Positions 38,801 to 51,739 of a stretch of 64,000 nucleotides of DNA are shown one piece after another. Position numbers and translations under genes: made by a program. The DNA is from Osmia lignaria lignaria (lineage: Eukaryota; Arthropoda; Insecta; Hymenoptera; Megachilidae), in contig NC_135032.1 in NCBI RefSeq assembly GCF_051020975.1, positions 11,966,001 to 12,030,000 of the forward strand. Reading direction: 5' to 3'. Under the pieces are notes generated by a model, which saw only the letters and a program-made list of their open reading frames with translations, did not search any database and was not told the DNA's origin. The stretch's first letter is position 1; every line of letters begins with the position of its first letter.

Positions 38801-41800
38801 TTTCGAAGGATTCCGCTCGGCTTACGCGTAATCCCATCGCGAATGTTCCCGTTTACCATTCGAGCGAATTTGGTCAGGTTTACTTACGGCTACTCTTAAT
38901 TCACCCCTAATCAGGGAGGTTAAACTGTTAGAAGCTTTCGGGGATTTGTACGTCGATGCACCGGTTTGCTTATGTTAGGAGAGATAAGGCTTTTCCGGAT
39001 CCTCCGAGTTCAGACTGGTTAATTCAACGCTTATCCGTTGAACGTTCTTTGGAAAACAGAGAGAATTAAAGTAAATTTTATTTGAATTTTCACGGATAAA
39101 AATCTGCGTCTTGGATTCAATCATTTATCCCCGTGAGAGTTTCAAATCTCTGCCAACGAATTACGAAAGGGGTTGGCGCGCGTATACGAGCTCTCGGGGC
39201 GAAATTCACCTCCGCTCGAGGGTGGACGAAGAGAAAAAGAAAATATAGAAACTCGGCTAGACACGTCGCTGTAGTAGAAATATAAACTTGCTACGAATAG
39301 GCACGTAGAAACTAGGCGATGATAAAATTTTCCGTGAAAAATAAAATAAAAAAATACGAATAAATTCTTATCGTGAAATTGCGAGGGTCATTTCCAGAAA
39401 ATGTGTGGTAGCCGAAGTGTTAAGTAATCCTCGTGGTTGGCTGCGGACGCGATGAAAATGGCAATATACATGTAACCCGGGAAAAAGAATGTTCTTTGCT
39501 AAGGGATTTCGTAATTGTGAAAAGTGAACTGCGTGGTGAATGAATCGTTTGGACTGGAGCGAGGTGATCGCTTGAGTAATCGTCCACCGATGACGTGTGT
39601 TTGATTTGCAACACGATTATAGATTGCTCTTTGCTAATTAATCAGCATACTCCCGACGAGTATCGAATACAGAATTTCTTGAATAAACTATTTTCCTCGG
39701 GTATGCGCGGTATTACTGACGTGTTTTCCAGCTGAGAATCAGTATAATCATCGTGGTATCTTAGATCAGTGCTTTAAATAGAATCTGTTACTCAAGTTTT
39801 TCTCTTACGCGATGGAAGAAATAATTTATCAGTAAAATTCATTTCTCTCTATAATCTTCCATTATTCATCGTGTCTGAATTTCACCAGGAAAACCCTTAA
39901 TTTGCTTCACTTTCAAGCCATTTGAACATCAAAAGGGAGAACAAACAGGAACGATTTCATGCTCGATTCTCTTCAATTGCAATCCCATCAAACCTTCAGG
40001 TAAAAGGAAAACCAGTCGAATCATCCCCTCTGGCTTTCCACCACGATATATCCCTCCTCTCATTCTACCATTTCTTGCACACGCCAATTACGCAATACTT
40101 TCCTAGCATATTACTTACGTCCATCCCCATCGTGAACTAAAATTATACCCTCTTACGTTTGTGCAGCCCGTGTCTCTCCACAATGGCAGACAAAAGATAT
40201 TATTAACGTAATACCGTAATTTTCTTTGAAACATTAACGATTGTTATTTAGAGAGATATTAGTATCTGCGTAATTTTGTTTCTAAATAATAAGTTCTCTA
40301 ATCCAGAGTCTAAATCCCTTCCGGACGAGATTTTGCTACCTATAAGGGTACATGCTTCGACGAGTACCTTGACACAAAGTCGAACTTTAAAATCCTAGAA
40401 AAATTTATAAAAATCCATCGAAGGGTTTCATTTAGTTATCACGTACACCCTGTAGAAAAATGGGAGAGCGTAGGGTGCTAGAGCAGAATAGAGAGCGGAA
40501 CAGGTGAGGGGTTATTCCGTGGAGGAGGTGGCGTCGAAGGAGAGGGTGGACATCAAATATGCTTGGACAGATGCGTCGTCCCACAGTAGTTTGCCATTCT
40601 TCGTTTCTCTCTTTCCTCTTTCTCCTTCACCCTGTTTCACCCTGTCTATGCCTCCCGTCCCTCTGTTCGTCTTCGTGCTTCGCGGACCTGCTGGCGGTCT
40701 CCTTTTTTTCCCGTCGTGTAATTACAGTTTCCAGCGTGTTGCATGGCCTCCGTGCCATCGAGAGTTCACGTACTCTGAAGAGCTGCCATCCGGCTCGCGA
40801 CACCTGTATTTTTCAGGCCCGAAAGGTGGTAATCTAACGTCATCGTTAGATTTCTCTCTTTTTTTTAAATATCGAAAAGTTTCTTTATCGAGGGAGGATG
40901 GCAAGGTAGATGGAAGGGGATACGCGTTAGGCTAATGACAGGGTCGCAAATGGAATAATGACAATGCGGAACGGGTGCCACGAGGTATAGTTCGAAGCGA
41001 TAAGAATTTGGACTCTGATGAGGGGTTGAATTTTTTTTAGTATTTCATTTCATTGTTTTGTTTTTATCGAGAACGACGATTAATTTACGAGTCATTTACA
41101 AGAGAAATGTAAGAGAGTCGTTGGTTGATTGAGTCGAACACTGGAATGATCGAAGCCACGGGAATCCAATTTATTCATTGCTTTCGTTGCTGGCGTCACT
41201 CCTCCAGGAAGACCTTTAGAGTCTCTGCATCCCCTTCGGGTTATCCGCGTTTAAATATTGAACCTTAGCCGGTGAAACGCCTTCCTACATCCTTTCGATC
41301 AGCACTTCCTTCCTGCGTCCCGTTTTTCGATCGACTTACGACTTTTCTCTTAATTCCGTTTGATATTGACCCGTCAACTTATCGTTCGATAATTCTGTAC
41401 ACGATTATTAGAATTGGGGCTGATTGCGGTTAAAATTAAAGGCTTTCAATTCATTAGCTGTCGGTCTAAAGTTATTTCCTAGGATTTGCATGAATAATTA
41501 AAGGGAATGGCGGTTCAATTAACTCGAGGTATCATTTGCGAGGTGTCTACGTTGAAATTACGTCTCTGAAAATTTTACACAGCATTATTATCCTCTCCTC
41601 TTCTAAATATAAATCTTAACCCCGTTGCTTTTCAGCAAATCGCGCACGATAACAACACCAAACTTTTCCGTTTTTCACCAATTACATCGATTCCACGTTA
41701 ACTCGGAGGAAATCGCGTCGCAGTGAAACTCGACCAAACTATTTCCCTTTATTTATTCATCGCACTTCTACTACGTTTCGTTGCACCCCTTTTAAAGGAA

Positions 41801-44800
41801 GAAGAAAAAAATCGACCAACGAAAAGGCAATCCATGGTAGAGCTCGTCTAAACCCGATGAAGTTTTCCCCAAGGCCTTTTCGTTACAGGGTGACTTATGC
41901 ATTCATAAAATGACTAGAGTTAAATTAACTTCTACAAAGGTTGAACCATCCTCATCAATTCTGTTTGTAAAGGGTGTCCAGGCAATTAGAAATTAGATAG
42001 CAGAGCAAGTGCACTTGGTTACTTCTTAAATTCGATCGAAATACATTTAAATTTGACGCGGTCGATTCGATTCGCAAGATTCGTCGGAAGAAAGGTAGGT
42101 AAGGGGGCGAGGGTTGGCAAGGGATGAAGCGCGATTAATTATGCAGAAAAGTTTCGATCGACGGAGAAACGTGCCCCCCATCTAAAATATTGATACCTCG
42201 AACATACTACTACTATAATCGTTCTCTATTCTTCAGCTCGGCTATTGCCATGCTATTTCGATAGGGGTTGAAAGAGGGTGTCCTATGTGTGTATACGAAG
42301 GCTCTCGATTGTTCTATGTTCGACGGAGCGTCGATACTTCGTCGAAAAATAGGGATGAAAGAAGAAAAAATAAAAATTCGATCGACGGAAATTCGTTTAA
42401 TGATCGAACGATTCTGTTTCGTGATAAAAAAATAAAATAAGACTGAATTTTGGAGACGAACGTCGTGTCTGATGTTTGAAGAAATCTTTTCTTTCGGTTG
42501 GTTGCACCCATGGGGGAGATTATTCGATAGATAGTTGAAGGAGGGTCGAAGTTAATTGGAGAGAGATTCCGTAGTTAACAGGTTGGCTGATTCGGTGACA
42601 ATGGGCGCGTATTGTAAGACGCACCTAATTAATTAATTTCTATTACGAATTTCTTTTTAAACCGATATCTGAATTCTACAAACGAAGCTAGACAATAATA
42701 TTTCATTGTTAATTAAAGTGGGTGTGTCAATAACTCAGGATGGATAGAATGTACTGGATACTAGAGAGTAGAATCTCTTCTCTCCCTCTCTCTCTCTCTC
42801 GTTCGAAGAAGTTCTTAAGACTTTCTGCGGTCGTCGAAGGATGCCCTGGGGCCGTGAGAAAGATTCTCCGTTCGGTTTTCCTAGGACTAGCCACGAGCAA
42901 AGGCAACAAACCGCGGTCGGTGTTTCTTTTCCGTTGATTCGTCCCCACCCTCGCAAACTCTACCTGGCTAGGATTTTTTTCGGCTTTGCAAACCGGCTCG
43001 ACTGGACGACGATGGACTCCGGTGCAGGACAATGGACCTGTTCGTCTTCCTGCTGCCGCAACTTCACGCTTCGTGCGAAAACCACTATCTACTAGTGATC
43101 TTCGAACCTCCCTACACCATTGTGTCATTGTTTCGCTAGTCGATCGCATTGTGTGGCAGGCTGCTCTTTGGAAATCGTTTGGTCTATAATTTTTAATTGC
43201 TATTCGATTTTTCGAAAGAATTCGGGAAATAGAAATAAAAACGTCTGAAAATTGTTGCGAAATTCCAACTCGTTTAGAATTCTCTGAATCGCTGCGGAGT
43301 ATCTTCAAGGTACATTTACTTTTAGGTACCTTTTTCTTGCTCGACCAACGTAGATGGCCCGTTTTTCTCTCGAGGCGGCTTATTTAGCGGTGTAAAATCG
43401 CATCCTGGTTCTTGGTGGGACGATAAAGCGCGTCAATGACGATGTCTTCAACGTTTTACGCGTACAAAACAAAGTAACCGAAACGACAATAAATTCTCTT
43501 CGCCTCATTCTCTATCCCTTCCTCCGCCTCCTCTTCTTACTGGTTCACCTTTCTCTTACCAACTACACTCTCCCTTTCTCTCCCAGCAGTTACTCGCGAT
43601 TTCCGTTCGTTCACCCTTTTCCGGTCATCAGCCTCTCGACTGCCGCTTCATCGCATTGTTGTCCCTTCGCGGTTCGCTTCCGCGATTTCTTCTCAGGATC
43701 GTTTCTTCTCGGCTGAAAACAACGAGTGTCGAGTCTTCCTTCAGAATGGTAGAATTAAGGCTGTCGCTTTATTCGAAATCCTGGCGGAAATGATAAGGTG
43801 GTTCTTCAGGGGGCATTCCTTTATCTTTGGTACCAAGTGGTACCAGAATCCTCGACCAGCCTCCCAAACCCAAGGGGATCTTGCCGAACACCTGAACCCA
43901 CCACCCTCCACCCGAAAATCGCCCATGTTTCGATGGGACCAAACCCCGTTCACATGTTCGAAGAGAGTTCGATGGTGGTGGATAAAAAAGAGGCTGGTGG
44001 TTGCTCTGGAGAATTGCGGGCCGTGGTTCCAGCTAATCGCGAGGGTGGCGTGCGTGAACGGGGAGAGAAGAAGGGATCGAGCGTGTGTACGCGCGAGGGA
44101 GAGACAAAAAGGAAGGTATAGAGGCAAGGTGGTGATATCGACCGTAGATGTTGTTGATGCAAACGGTAACCATGGGTGACTCGGCCCGATTGACCAATTG
44201 CAGTGTTCACGGTGGCCGTGGCCGACCAATCGGCGTACGGTGTGCTGTCGGTTTTTTGATTGGGCGATACCAGGGATAAGAGGGCAGTTGGAGGCCGCGG
44301 AGACCCACAAACGGGCCTCGAGACACCGAGCGGACGGAGCCCATCGTCCTCCCCGGACTTTCACAAGTGGCTGCTGACTTTTACGCGTTCGCCGACCAAG
44401 TTCACCGGATGCATCCTTCTTCCTCTTCGTCTCCGCTTCTTCGTCATTGGTTGGATTTGGATTCTCTCGGTCACAGATCCTCGAGATATCACAGGTGTCC
44501 TTTTTGCGCGTAAGCTTCTCTTTCACGCTTCCATGTTGCGCACCATCGTCAGCATCGGCCTGCGTTTTCGTAGATCTTGCACTTAACACCGCACTTGGAT
44601 CTCGTCTGTTCGATCCCCCCCCCCCCCCACCGGGGTGGTTCCTTTAGTTCGTTTCTCGTTGATCGTTCACCAACTTGGAACTAGATCCTCGGCACCCAGC
44701 ACATCTTGCCAGTAGGCCTTCACCGAACTGGACACAGCTTTGTCTTTGGTCCCTCTTTGTTCCCATTGTCCCAGTTCGCGTTTCCACTCTGGCACCATTT

Positions 44801-45686
44801 CTCAGTTAGAGGATTGTCCTCTGTCGACCAACTTCGAACCAGTCCAATTTCATGGACCAAACTGGGTCTACGTTGCTTTTCCTTTCTCTCCTGGGAGATT
44901 CCTCGGGGATCGGCTGCTAGATTTTACACCATTTTTTTACATTTTTTATTTGGACTGATGATAATAATATTACGAAAGTTAATGGAGTTGCCTCATAAGT
45001 TTTAGCCCAAATCATTAAGGATCTTAAGTTTTATTCGTAAAGCAATCGGTTGAACTTGCAGCGAGAAACGCGAACTTGCTCGATCCATCGAATCAATCCG
45101 TTGCTTTTTCCTGGGATTTGGAATCCTAGTTGCAGGCAAAGAATATTATGTAAATCGAGCGTCTGCCGGAAGTCGGCTCTGATTAACTATTCATCGACGT
45201 TTCTGGTCGGGCACGCGAGCCGTTCGCTCGTGGAAACAGGCAAAGTGGATTACGAGCGTGTTCGCGGGACCACTCTAACACGCTTCTCACCGCTCGAGAG
45301 CGCATATTTTACCCTCCTTTGGAGCCAACTTGATCTATGTGTTTGCTCCACCGGGTAAATTAAGTTATTTCATTATCGTTTCGATGTTTTGGCGCCAACC
45401 AGCTCGAAAAACAACCCTTCTCAGTGTCCTTTTGCTCCGATGTCTTTTCCTGACGGTTTAATGGTTCTTTCGATCGATTCGAGTCGATTGAAATGTTGAT
45501 ATATTTTGTATTAGATTATAAATAGATGTTGTGGAAAATAAAATTGAAAAACGTGTTGATTGATCTTCTGAAAATAGGTTCGGTGCTCCATAAATTTTTT
45601 TTCTGACATTAATAAATTTATTCATCAACAGTGTTATCATTTATGTATTGGAACCGCATCTAAGTTTTTGCTTTTGTTTGTTACAG
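29855..45686 (+). other. Presumed hnRNP K 5' intron, first part
   Basis: About 15.8 kb with no recognised gene. Open frames of 60-280 codons occur on both strands but lack family motifs. The largest (43741-44589 minus) lies in a GC-rich patch that also holds a CCAAT cluster. A GGTCA/TGACC inverted repeat with 4-bp spacing after a TTAA is at 31502-31521. Poly(T) is at 34727-34739 and a run of 14 C at 44615-44628. Composition is visibly less AT-rich than the TACC-ABCA block. Confidence 0.45.
44189..44450. promoter_or_regulatory. CCAAT-box cluster, possible alternative promoter
   Basis: CCAAT boxes lie at 44194-44198 and 44226-44230 (plus), and inverted ATTGG at 44259-44263 and 44446-44450, in a GC-rich stretch. 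A good splice donor (GCGC|gtaagc) follows at 44510. The arrangement would fit an alternative hnRNP K first exon upstream of the candidate exon at 45687. Evidence is positional only. Confidence 0.3.
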
Positions 45687-45734
45687 GAAACTTGAGGGGG
45701 TTGCGAGTGTGAAACGTAGCTGGTAGCTCCGAAG
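45687..45734 (+). other. Candidate hnRNP K 5'UTR exon
   Basis: A 48-bp segment lies between a strong acceptor (tttgttacag|GAAAC) and a strong donor (CGAAG|gtgagt). It contains no ATG. It lies on the same strand as, and upstream of, the hnRNP K start codon. Short splice-bounded segments also arise by chance, so transcript support is needed. Confidence 0.35.
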
Positions 45735-48700
45735 GTGAGTCAGAATAAAATCAAATACATGTTAAAAAAATATATTTTTACGCTCGAAAATAAGATAAAA
45801 TAAAATTAGTTATTATATTAAATTTTCACGTTAACTTATCGTCTCGAATCTGAAGTTTCAGAAGTTGAAAACTTTCCTGTCTACCACTATCAAAGCTTAA
45901 TCAACTCGCGCTCGGTGTTTAATTTTAAGAATACCTGTATTAATTAAAGGAACGTACCGTTCCCGTGAGTTCCGAAGTAAAGCGAAAAGTTTAATCGTCC
46001 ATGAAAAATAATTTCTCTCTTTGCATACTAAAACGAATAATTAAATTCGCGGTAGTAATTTTCGCGCGGTTCGAAGGGAAAATCGTAGCGATTGTAAGCG
46101 AGTGTCGTCTTTGCAGTCGTTAATTAAACTCCTCTCCTTTCAAACACGAGATACGCGAAAGGTTGTCCCCCAGGTCCTTCGTGGATTGCAAATGAGCGCC
46201 AGTTGCAACGACGCCAGACAGGTATCTCTTTAATTGTTAATTACACCACGGTTTCGCACTCTTCCTCATTTATAATGATCTCTCGATAAGAGCGATTAAC
46301 GTCTCCATTGTTCGTCTCAGAGGTTTTCAACCCTCCACGAAATCATAGTAGAATGAAATAACTCGGTTTCATTCGTAATCGAATTCTAATCGGCGCTTTT
46401 CCGTAGGCGAATTTCCACGCGATACGAAACGGAATGTTTCGAAACGGCCGTTTGCCGATCACGTAAAGATAACGTGTCCGTTAGACGAGCCTCGCGGGTT
46501 GCATTCGAATGAACAGAAAAATGAGAGCCACGTCGAAAGATAACGGCCACCTCCGCGTGTTGTTCCTTCCTTCATGTGCAATAACGTATTCTCACGAAGG
46601 CCCGGCGAATGAATGGCGCGGTTAGAAAGTTCATTTGCAACTTGTGCATTTTTTTAAGGCGCCCAGAACGCGTCGTGCCTGTTTTCCTTCTAGTCCAGAC
46701 CGGTATTCGTCAAAGATTTCCAATTCATTTCCTGCGACTGATGAACCGGGAAGTTGAATTTACCTATAGATATCCAGCTTCTTCCGGTCAGTGGTTGAAA
46801 TATGCAACTCCTGTTGCAACTGGAAACTGACAAACGCTATTTCGGCGCTAGGATGAAACAAAGCTTTCCGTTTCTTTGCCCGTAGATCGAGAGGCGAAAT
46901 CACGGTGCGTGACTGTGAATCCTAACGCGTGTCTCAACCATGAAATAACAGCCGAGGCTGGACCTCGCTTTTCAGCCTGTGTGTTTTATGACTTCGTTTC
47001 GTTCTCTCTCCCTTCTCATCCTGTTTTCCACGAATTTTCCGACCGTTCCACGTGTCAGGAAAATTATGAGACACTCATCGTGCTCTGGGCTTTTGTTGAC
47101 GGGAAAATACCATAAATTCGAGCTAAAATATGTATGGGTATCGTCCACCCTTGGAACACGCCATGAAATAACCCAATTTGAAAAATTCATTTTTAGTTTA
47201 GATAGATAATGGACCCACTCGCAAAAATATCATTTTATTTTATTTTTTTTCTCCTGTAAAGATATTTCGTTGCCATTATTCTCGAAGGCGAAACGATTCC
47301 GGCGATTTGAATGTGAAAGGGAAACACGATGGGATGGTTAACACGGTTCCGATCCTCGAATATTCAGCGGAGTCCACGTGCGTCTGTTGTTAACGAGGTT
47401 CTTCGATCGCGGCATTGTGTCACGAGGTTCGTTCGTCGAATATCTTCCCGGCAAAACGAGTCATAGTGTATCATCTTCTTTTTTCGTCGCGGTTCATTGA
47501 ACGTAGACACGCTTTCTTCCCCGGACGTTCGTCACATTTCAGAATTTTTACCATCTTTAACGATAGTTTTCTCTGCCGCGATGACCGTAGTAGGTCATCA
47601 GTGGGCCATGCAATACGAGGCGTGCTAATTGCACATTTCATTCCGTTGGACTGAACAGAAATGCAATTTCCTAAGCGTTTCGAGCAACGTTGCTGCAGTT
47701 TTAGAAAGCGTCGTGGACATGGCACACACCGCCTATGAAATTCTTGGCTTTCTCCGTCAGATTCCCGTTTAGATTTCACGAATACGATTTTATCGTATCG
47801 TCCTAACGTATATTAGAAATATCATAGTATTTCCTACAGGTAGAATTCTCCGTAGCTAAGAAAATCGAAAGCAACAGCGATCCTAAGAGTTATATAACCA
47901 TCGTACGTTTCGTGCTCCATCATCGATTTTGCGCCACTTTATTAACGAGCGTTCCCGGTCTCGAAACGGTGAATTTATTTCTTCCGTGATATCGCCTCTC
48001 TTTTTTTTTTTTTCCACATTTTTCATTGAACAATAGAGCAAGAAGCGCGGCGTGCCGCGGAACGGGCGGCTGGATGGGGGGTTGGGGTGGTTGGGCTGCA
48101 GGAAAAGGGTGAACGAAGGGCTCGGCGCAAGCGCGCTGACGCAACAATATGGTGAATTCTCTGAAACAGCCCAGTATCCACCCGACCATCAGCTGATCAA
48201 TATACTTCCGCACACACGCCACGTCATACGGAGCGACACACGCATGTCACGCATCGCGCGAGTCCTCGTTACGCGTGCCAGAATTTTCGAACGTGTACGA
48301 ACGACGGGATACCGTGGGCATTCATTCGTCTGCAACGGGAACACGGGAACTCGCGGTGGAGGAACGTACGCAGGAGGTACGGTCTCGTAATTCTACCCTC
48401 CGACGCGTTGTCGCGTGATGCCCGTGCTTGTTTCGAGGCTGACGAGCGCCGATTCCAGGCTGATTCGTGGTTAGAGGGTAACTGAGAAATTTCATTTAAC
48501 TTTCCATACCCGAGGTGGAGGTTAAATTCATTTTTATTCGTTGGTTCAGTGATCACGGTGGTTCTTTCTGGGGGAAAAATTCGAAAACTATATTTCTTTA
48601 TTCCTTGCTGGTTGATTCTAGGCTGGTGCGCGTTAATTAATTAGTACGTTCAAGCGATTATCAAGGGTCAGAAAAACACGCATCACCGGGAATATTCCCA

Positions 48701-51689
48701 AGACCGATAGGAAGTCATGAGTCACGTTTCGCGTTTCGTATCAAGAGAACTCGGAGCAAGCTTACGCTGTTAATTTTCCAACCTGACTCCAGTGAAACAA
48801 ATATCATTCGCCGACGATATTTTTCATTATTCGATCGCGTTAGTTACCGCAACACCACAGACTGCGTAGGATAGCTTTCCGTGTTAGAATCCGATATTCT
48901 CGGCGTTTTAGGTCGTCGATTTGCTCGAGCTTGTTGTGCAAAGTTGCAGTTGCTTCCAAGCTGCATTGTCTGGCTCCGATACACGTGTACACGTCGTTCA
49001 CAGATAATAATTTTGAACAAGTCTACGCGTTTTCCGCGTGATGAATATCCTCTTATTTCAAGCTAAACCTCTTAAATCATCCATTCAGTTTACCCAGCTG
49101 TCCTTAAGATACAAATCGCGTGTAGTAAAAATAATCACGTCACTCGTTTAAAGCAATCGAAATTCCAACATCTATTGTTACCAGTCAGCTACAGAAATAA
49201 AATATGCAAAATATTGAAATTTACGCGCTTGTATCGGGAAAGTTTCGAAACGAAAAAGAAGAAGAAAAAAAGAAAAGGTAGCACAGCATACGTGGTTAGA
49301 ACAGAGATATTCCACTCGAACTATTTCAAACAGAATTAATTTCAGTGAACACGTTTTTCGTGTGTACTGAATTTGCCGAAAGTTAAGGTTTCGAACAGGG
49401 TGCAATTAAAACTTGAATCCTCGGTGTCGATACACGGAAAATTATTCGGAGCGATCCTAAACAGGGCGCGCGGATAATTTCAGAAGCTCGTACACGAGAG
49501 CTAGGCGACCACGTTTTAACGCGTTTTCTCAACCGAGTGGGCGAGACCGGCGTATTTTCGTCGTCGTTGCAACATCCGACTCGTCACTGAACGATAAACT
49601 TGAATGGAATTTAAATTTAATTTGGAAATTTCGCCAACGAATTCCGTTCGGTAACGAGTTCCATATGCCCCTTTTTTCCCTCCTTCATACGCGTTTTTTT
49701 AATCGATATTTCGAGTTCGAATTAAACGAAGTCTTTCGGTCATCGTAAGTATCGATTTTAATGATCGATGCTCGAGAAGAGAGCAGCAACATCTGGTGTA
49801 GAAATTTTGGACGATGAACATCATTCGAGAGGCTCGTCGTGCTAGATTCGTTCCTTTTGATGTCAGAAATCGCTAAATTAAATTCGCATTTTTTTCGTAC
49901 TTTGCTTTCAAAAGTTTTATCGTCAGCTCTGAACGCATTAAATCATTGTAAATGTACTTTATCTGTAGACATTGTTTATTAGAGCATCGCTGTTATCTCG
50001 CTACGAGGTTGATTATTCGAAATTGCTTTTTCATGTGGGAGGAGGTATCTCCGAGTGGAAAGGTTGTACGGAAAACCCTGGATGATAAAATAATTTTCCT
50101 ATTATTCATCGTAACAAATTTTCACCGCGTTTATTTAACCGAGTACCGAAACGTTCTCCGGTGATCCCTACGGTGTATTACCTATCGACGCGGTCATTTA
50201 TCAAATAGCTCGGTGCAAAATCGATGGAAAAACTGATGGAAGAAGGGGTTGGGACGCGGAGAAGCCGGCAACCGTGAAATTCTCTCACCGCGTGGCGATT
50301 GCAGCGAAGTCGTTCATTGACTTCGAACTCTCCCTCTCCTGTCGTCCTCTCCTTGCCTCCGGTTGCATCCGGATTATTCGTTCACGTTGCACCGCTCGCA
50401 GGCCGAGTGCACTTACGTACACACATGTGCATTTTCATCCTCTCCTCGTCGTCTCCTACGATCTCTCCCTTCTCGCGATCTGCCCTCCCACCAGAAGAAG
50501 TTGCTGGCCTCTTCGCGACGAAGAGGAGGTAGATGGTGGCCAAGAAGGAAGGGAGGTGTTGTTAGACCCGACTTGCTACTCGCGTACGAAGAACCAGGCT
50601 CACCACTGTTCGCTAACTCGACTCCGTTCGTTTACCGTCGCTTTTCTTACCTCGCTAAACGACTTCGCACGCTTATCATCGACCGTGGCTAGATCGAAAG
50701 GTACGATTCTTTTGATTGACCATGACCTACCTGTCTCCTCTCGATCTTTGTCGACCTTGCGGATCGTAGTCTGCTACGAGTCTAGAGATTGGGACAACGC
50801 TGGCTTTGATCGTTCGGAACCGTTTATAGCAGTGCTACTCGCGACCTTGTCTGCTTCGGTAATCTTGGATCGCTTTCCTTCTGGACCAGTGCACGTGCCT
50901 CTTCTGTGATCGTGGAACTAGTGAAAAAGTGAGCACAGTGTGGATTATCCGACCTAGTGTTCCATCGATTATCGCTGTTTTCGATAGAGTTTATTGAACT
51001 TCTAACGGTATTTAGTTGATAACGGTGGAAGGACTTTCGAAAGGTTATTCTAACAATTAATGACTCCAAGTTCTCAGTTAGCTTGTTCGAAGTTTGGATA
51101 CTGTTTGTAGGTCTCGGTCACGATTGAACGAGGAATGATATCGTAAGAAGCCTGTCGAACGCGAATACAACGATTTTAATGAACGAGTGATTAAATGGTA
51201 GATTCCAGGCGAATAATCGAAGCGATAGATATTATCGACACCTTCCGTTTCGGAGCGTGAATTCACAGTTGGTTGAAGTTAATTAGTGTCAGGTTTCCGT
51301 GACCGAAAGACGCGGTATTACGTTTATAACTAAGGGATTACTGGGCGCGTTAAAGGACTTTCACTGACGAGCGAACGTAGTACTACGTCGAAGTTTTAGT
51401 TGAATTTAAAAGTTAGCTTAGCATAGAACCACCGGCGTAGTATTACCAGAGTAGTTAACAAATCCTTGCCCAACGCCTCTTGTACTTGGTGCAATTCTAT
51501 TTTTCTTTAAATTCAGTTAGCAGTGTAACATCAGAAAACTAGGACTCAACTTTCACCCGGTAAAAAACCGAACGTAATACTACGTCGATCGTAGTGAAAA
51601 GCGTGTTGCGTATCGTATATATTGTAGAATAGATCGCGAGTGAGTTACAATGGAAGAGGATTAAAGGGAGGGTTGTTTTGTTTGTGCAG
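45735..51689 (+). other. Presumed hnRNP K 5' intron, second part
   Basis: About 6 kb without a recognised gene. The 50274-50909 plus frame (211 codons) has no protein-like features. A poly(T) run is at about 48000-48013. Near the 3' end, two copies of a 22-bp element occur at 51372 and 51569 (listed separately). Confidence 0.45.
51372..51590 (+). repeat. Repeated 22-bp element, two copies 197 bp apart
   Basis: CGAACGTAGTACTACGTCGA at 51372-51391 recurs as CGAACGTAATACTACGTCGA at 51569-51588, one mismatch in 20. Looser relatives (cggcgtagtattac at about 51436, gcggtattacgt at about 51312) lie nearby. The group ends about 100 bp upstream of the candidate 51690 exon, as clustered binding sites near a promoter would. 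Confidence 0.6.
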
Positions 51690-51739
51690 GGTTCACTGCC
51701 GATCCATCCCGGAGGTTGCAGCGGCGAACACCATTATCG
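51690..51739 (+). other. Candidate hnRNP K 5'UTR exon
   Basis: A 50-bp segment lies between a good acceptor (ttgtttgtgcag|GGTTC) and a strong donor (TATCG|gtgagt). It contains no ATG and sits 8.4 kb upstream of the first coding exon on the same strand. Same reservation as for the 45687 exon. Confidence 0.4.

Noticed and set aside
40444..41895. Pair of mariner-like ends (TACACCCTGTA and TTACAGGGTGAC)
   Set aside because: They face the wrong way to bound one element, and share only seven bases.
43741..44589. 282-codon open frame on the minus strand
   Set aside because: It lies in a GC-rich patch with overlapping open frames on several frames of both strands. Its residues show no family motif, signal or domain, and the patch looks like a promoter region.
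50274..50909. 211-codon open frame on the plus strand
   Set aside because: Composition is Ser/Arg/Leu-rich as in translated random GC-rich DNA. Two other frames are open across the same bases and no motif is visible.
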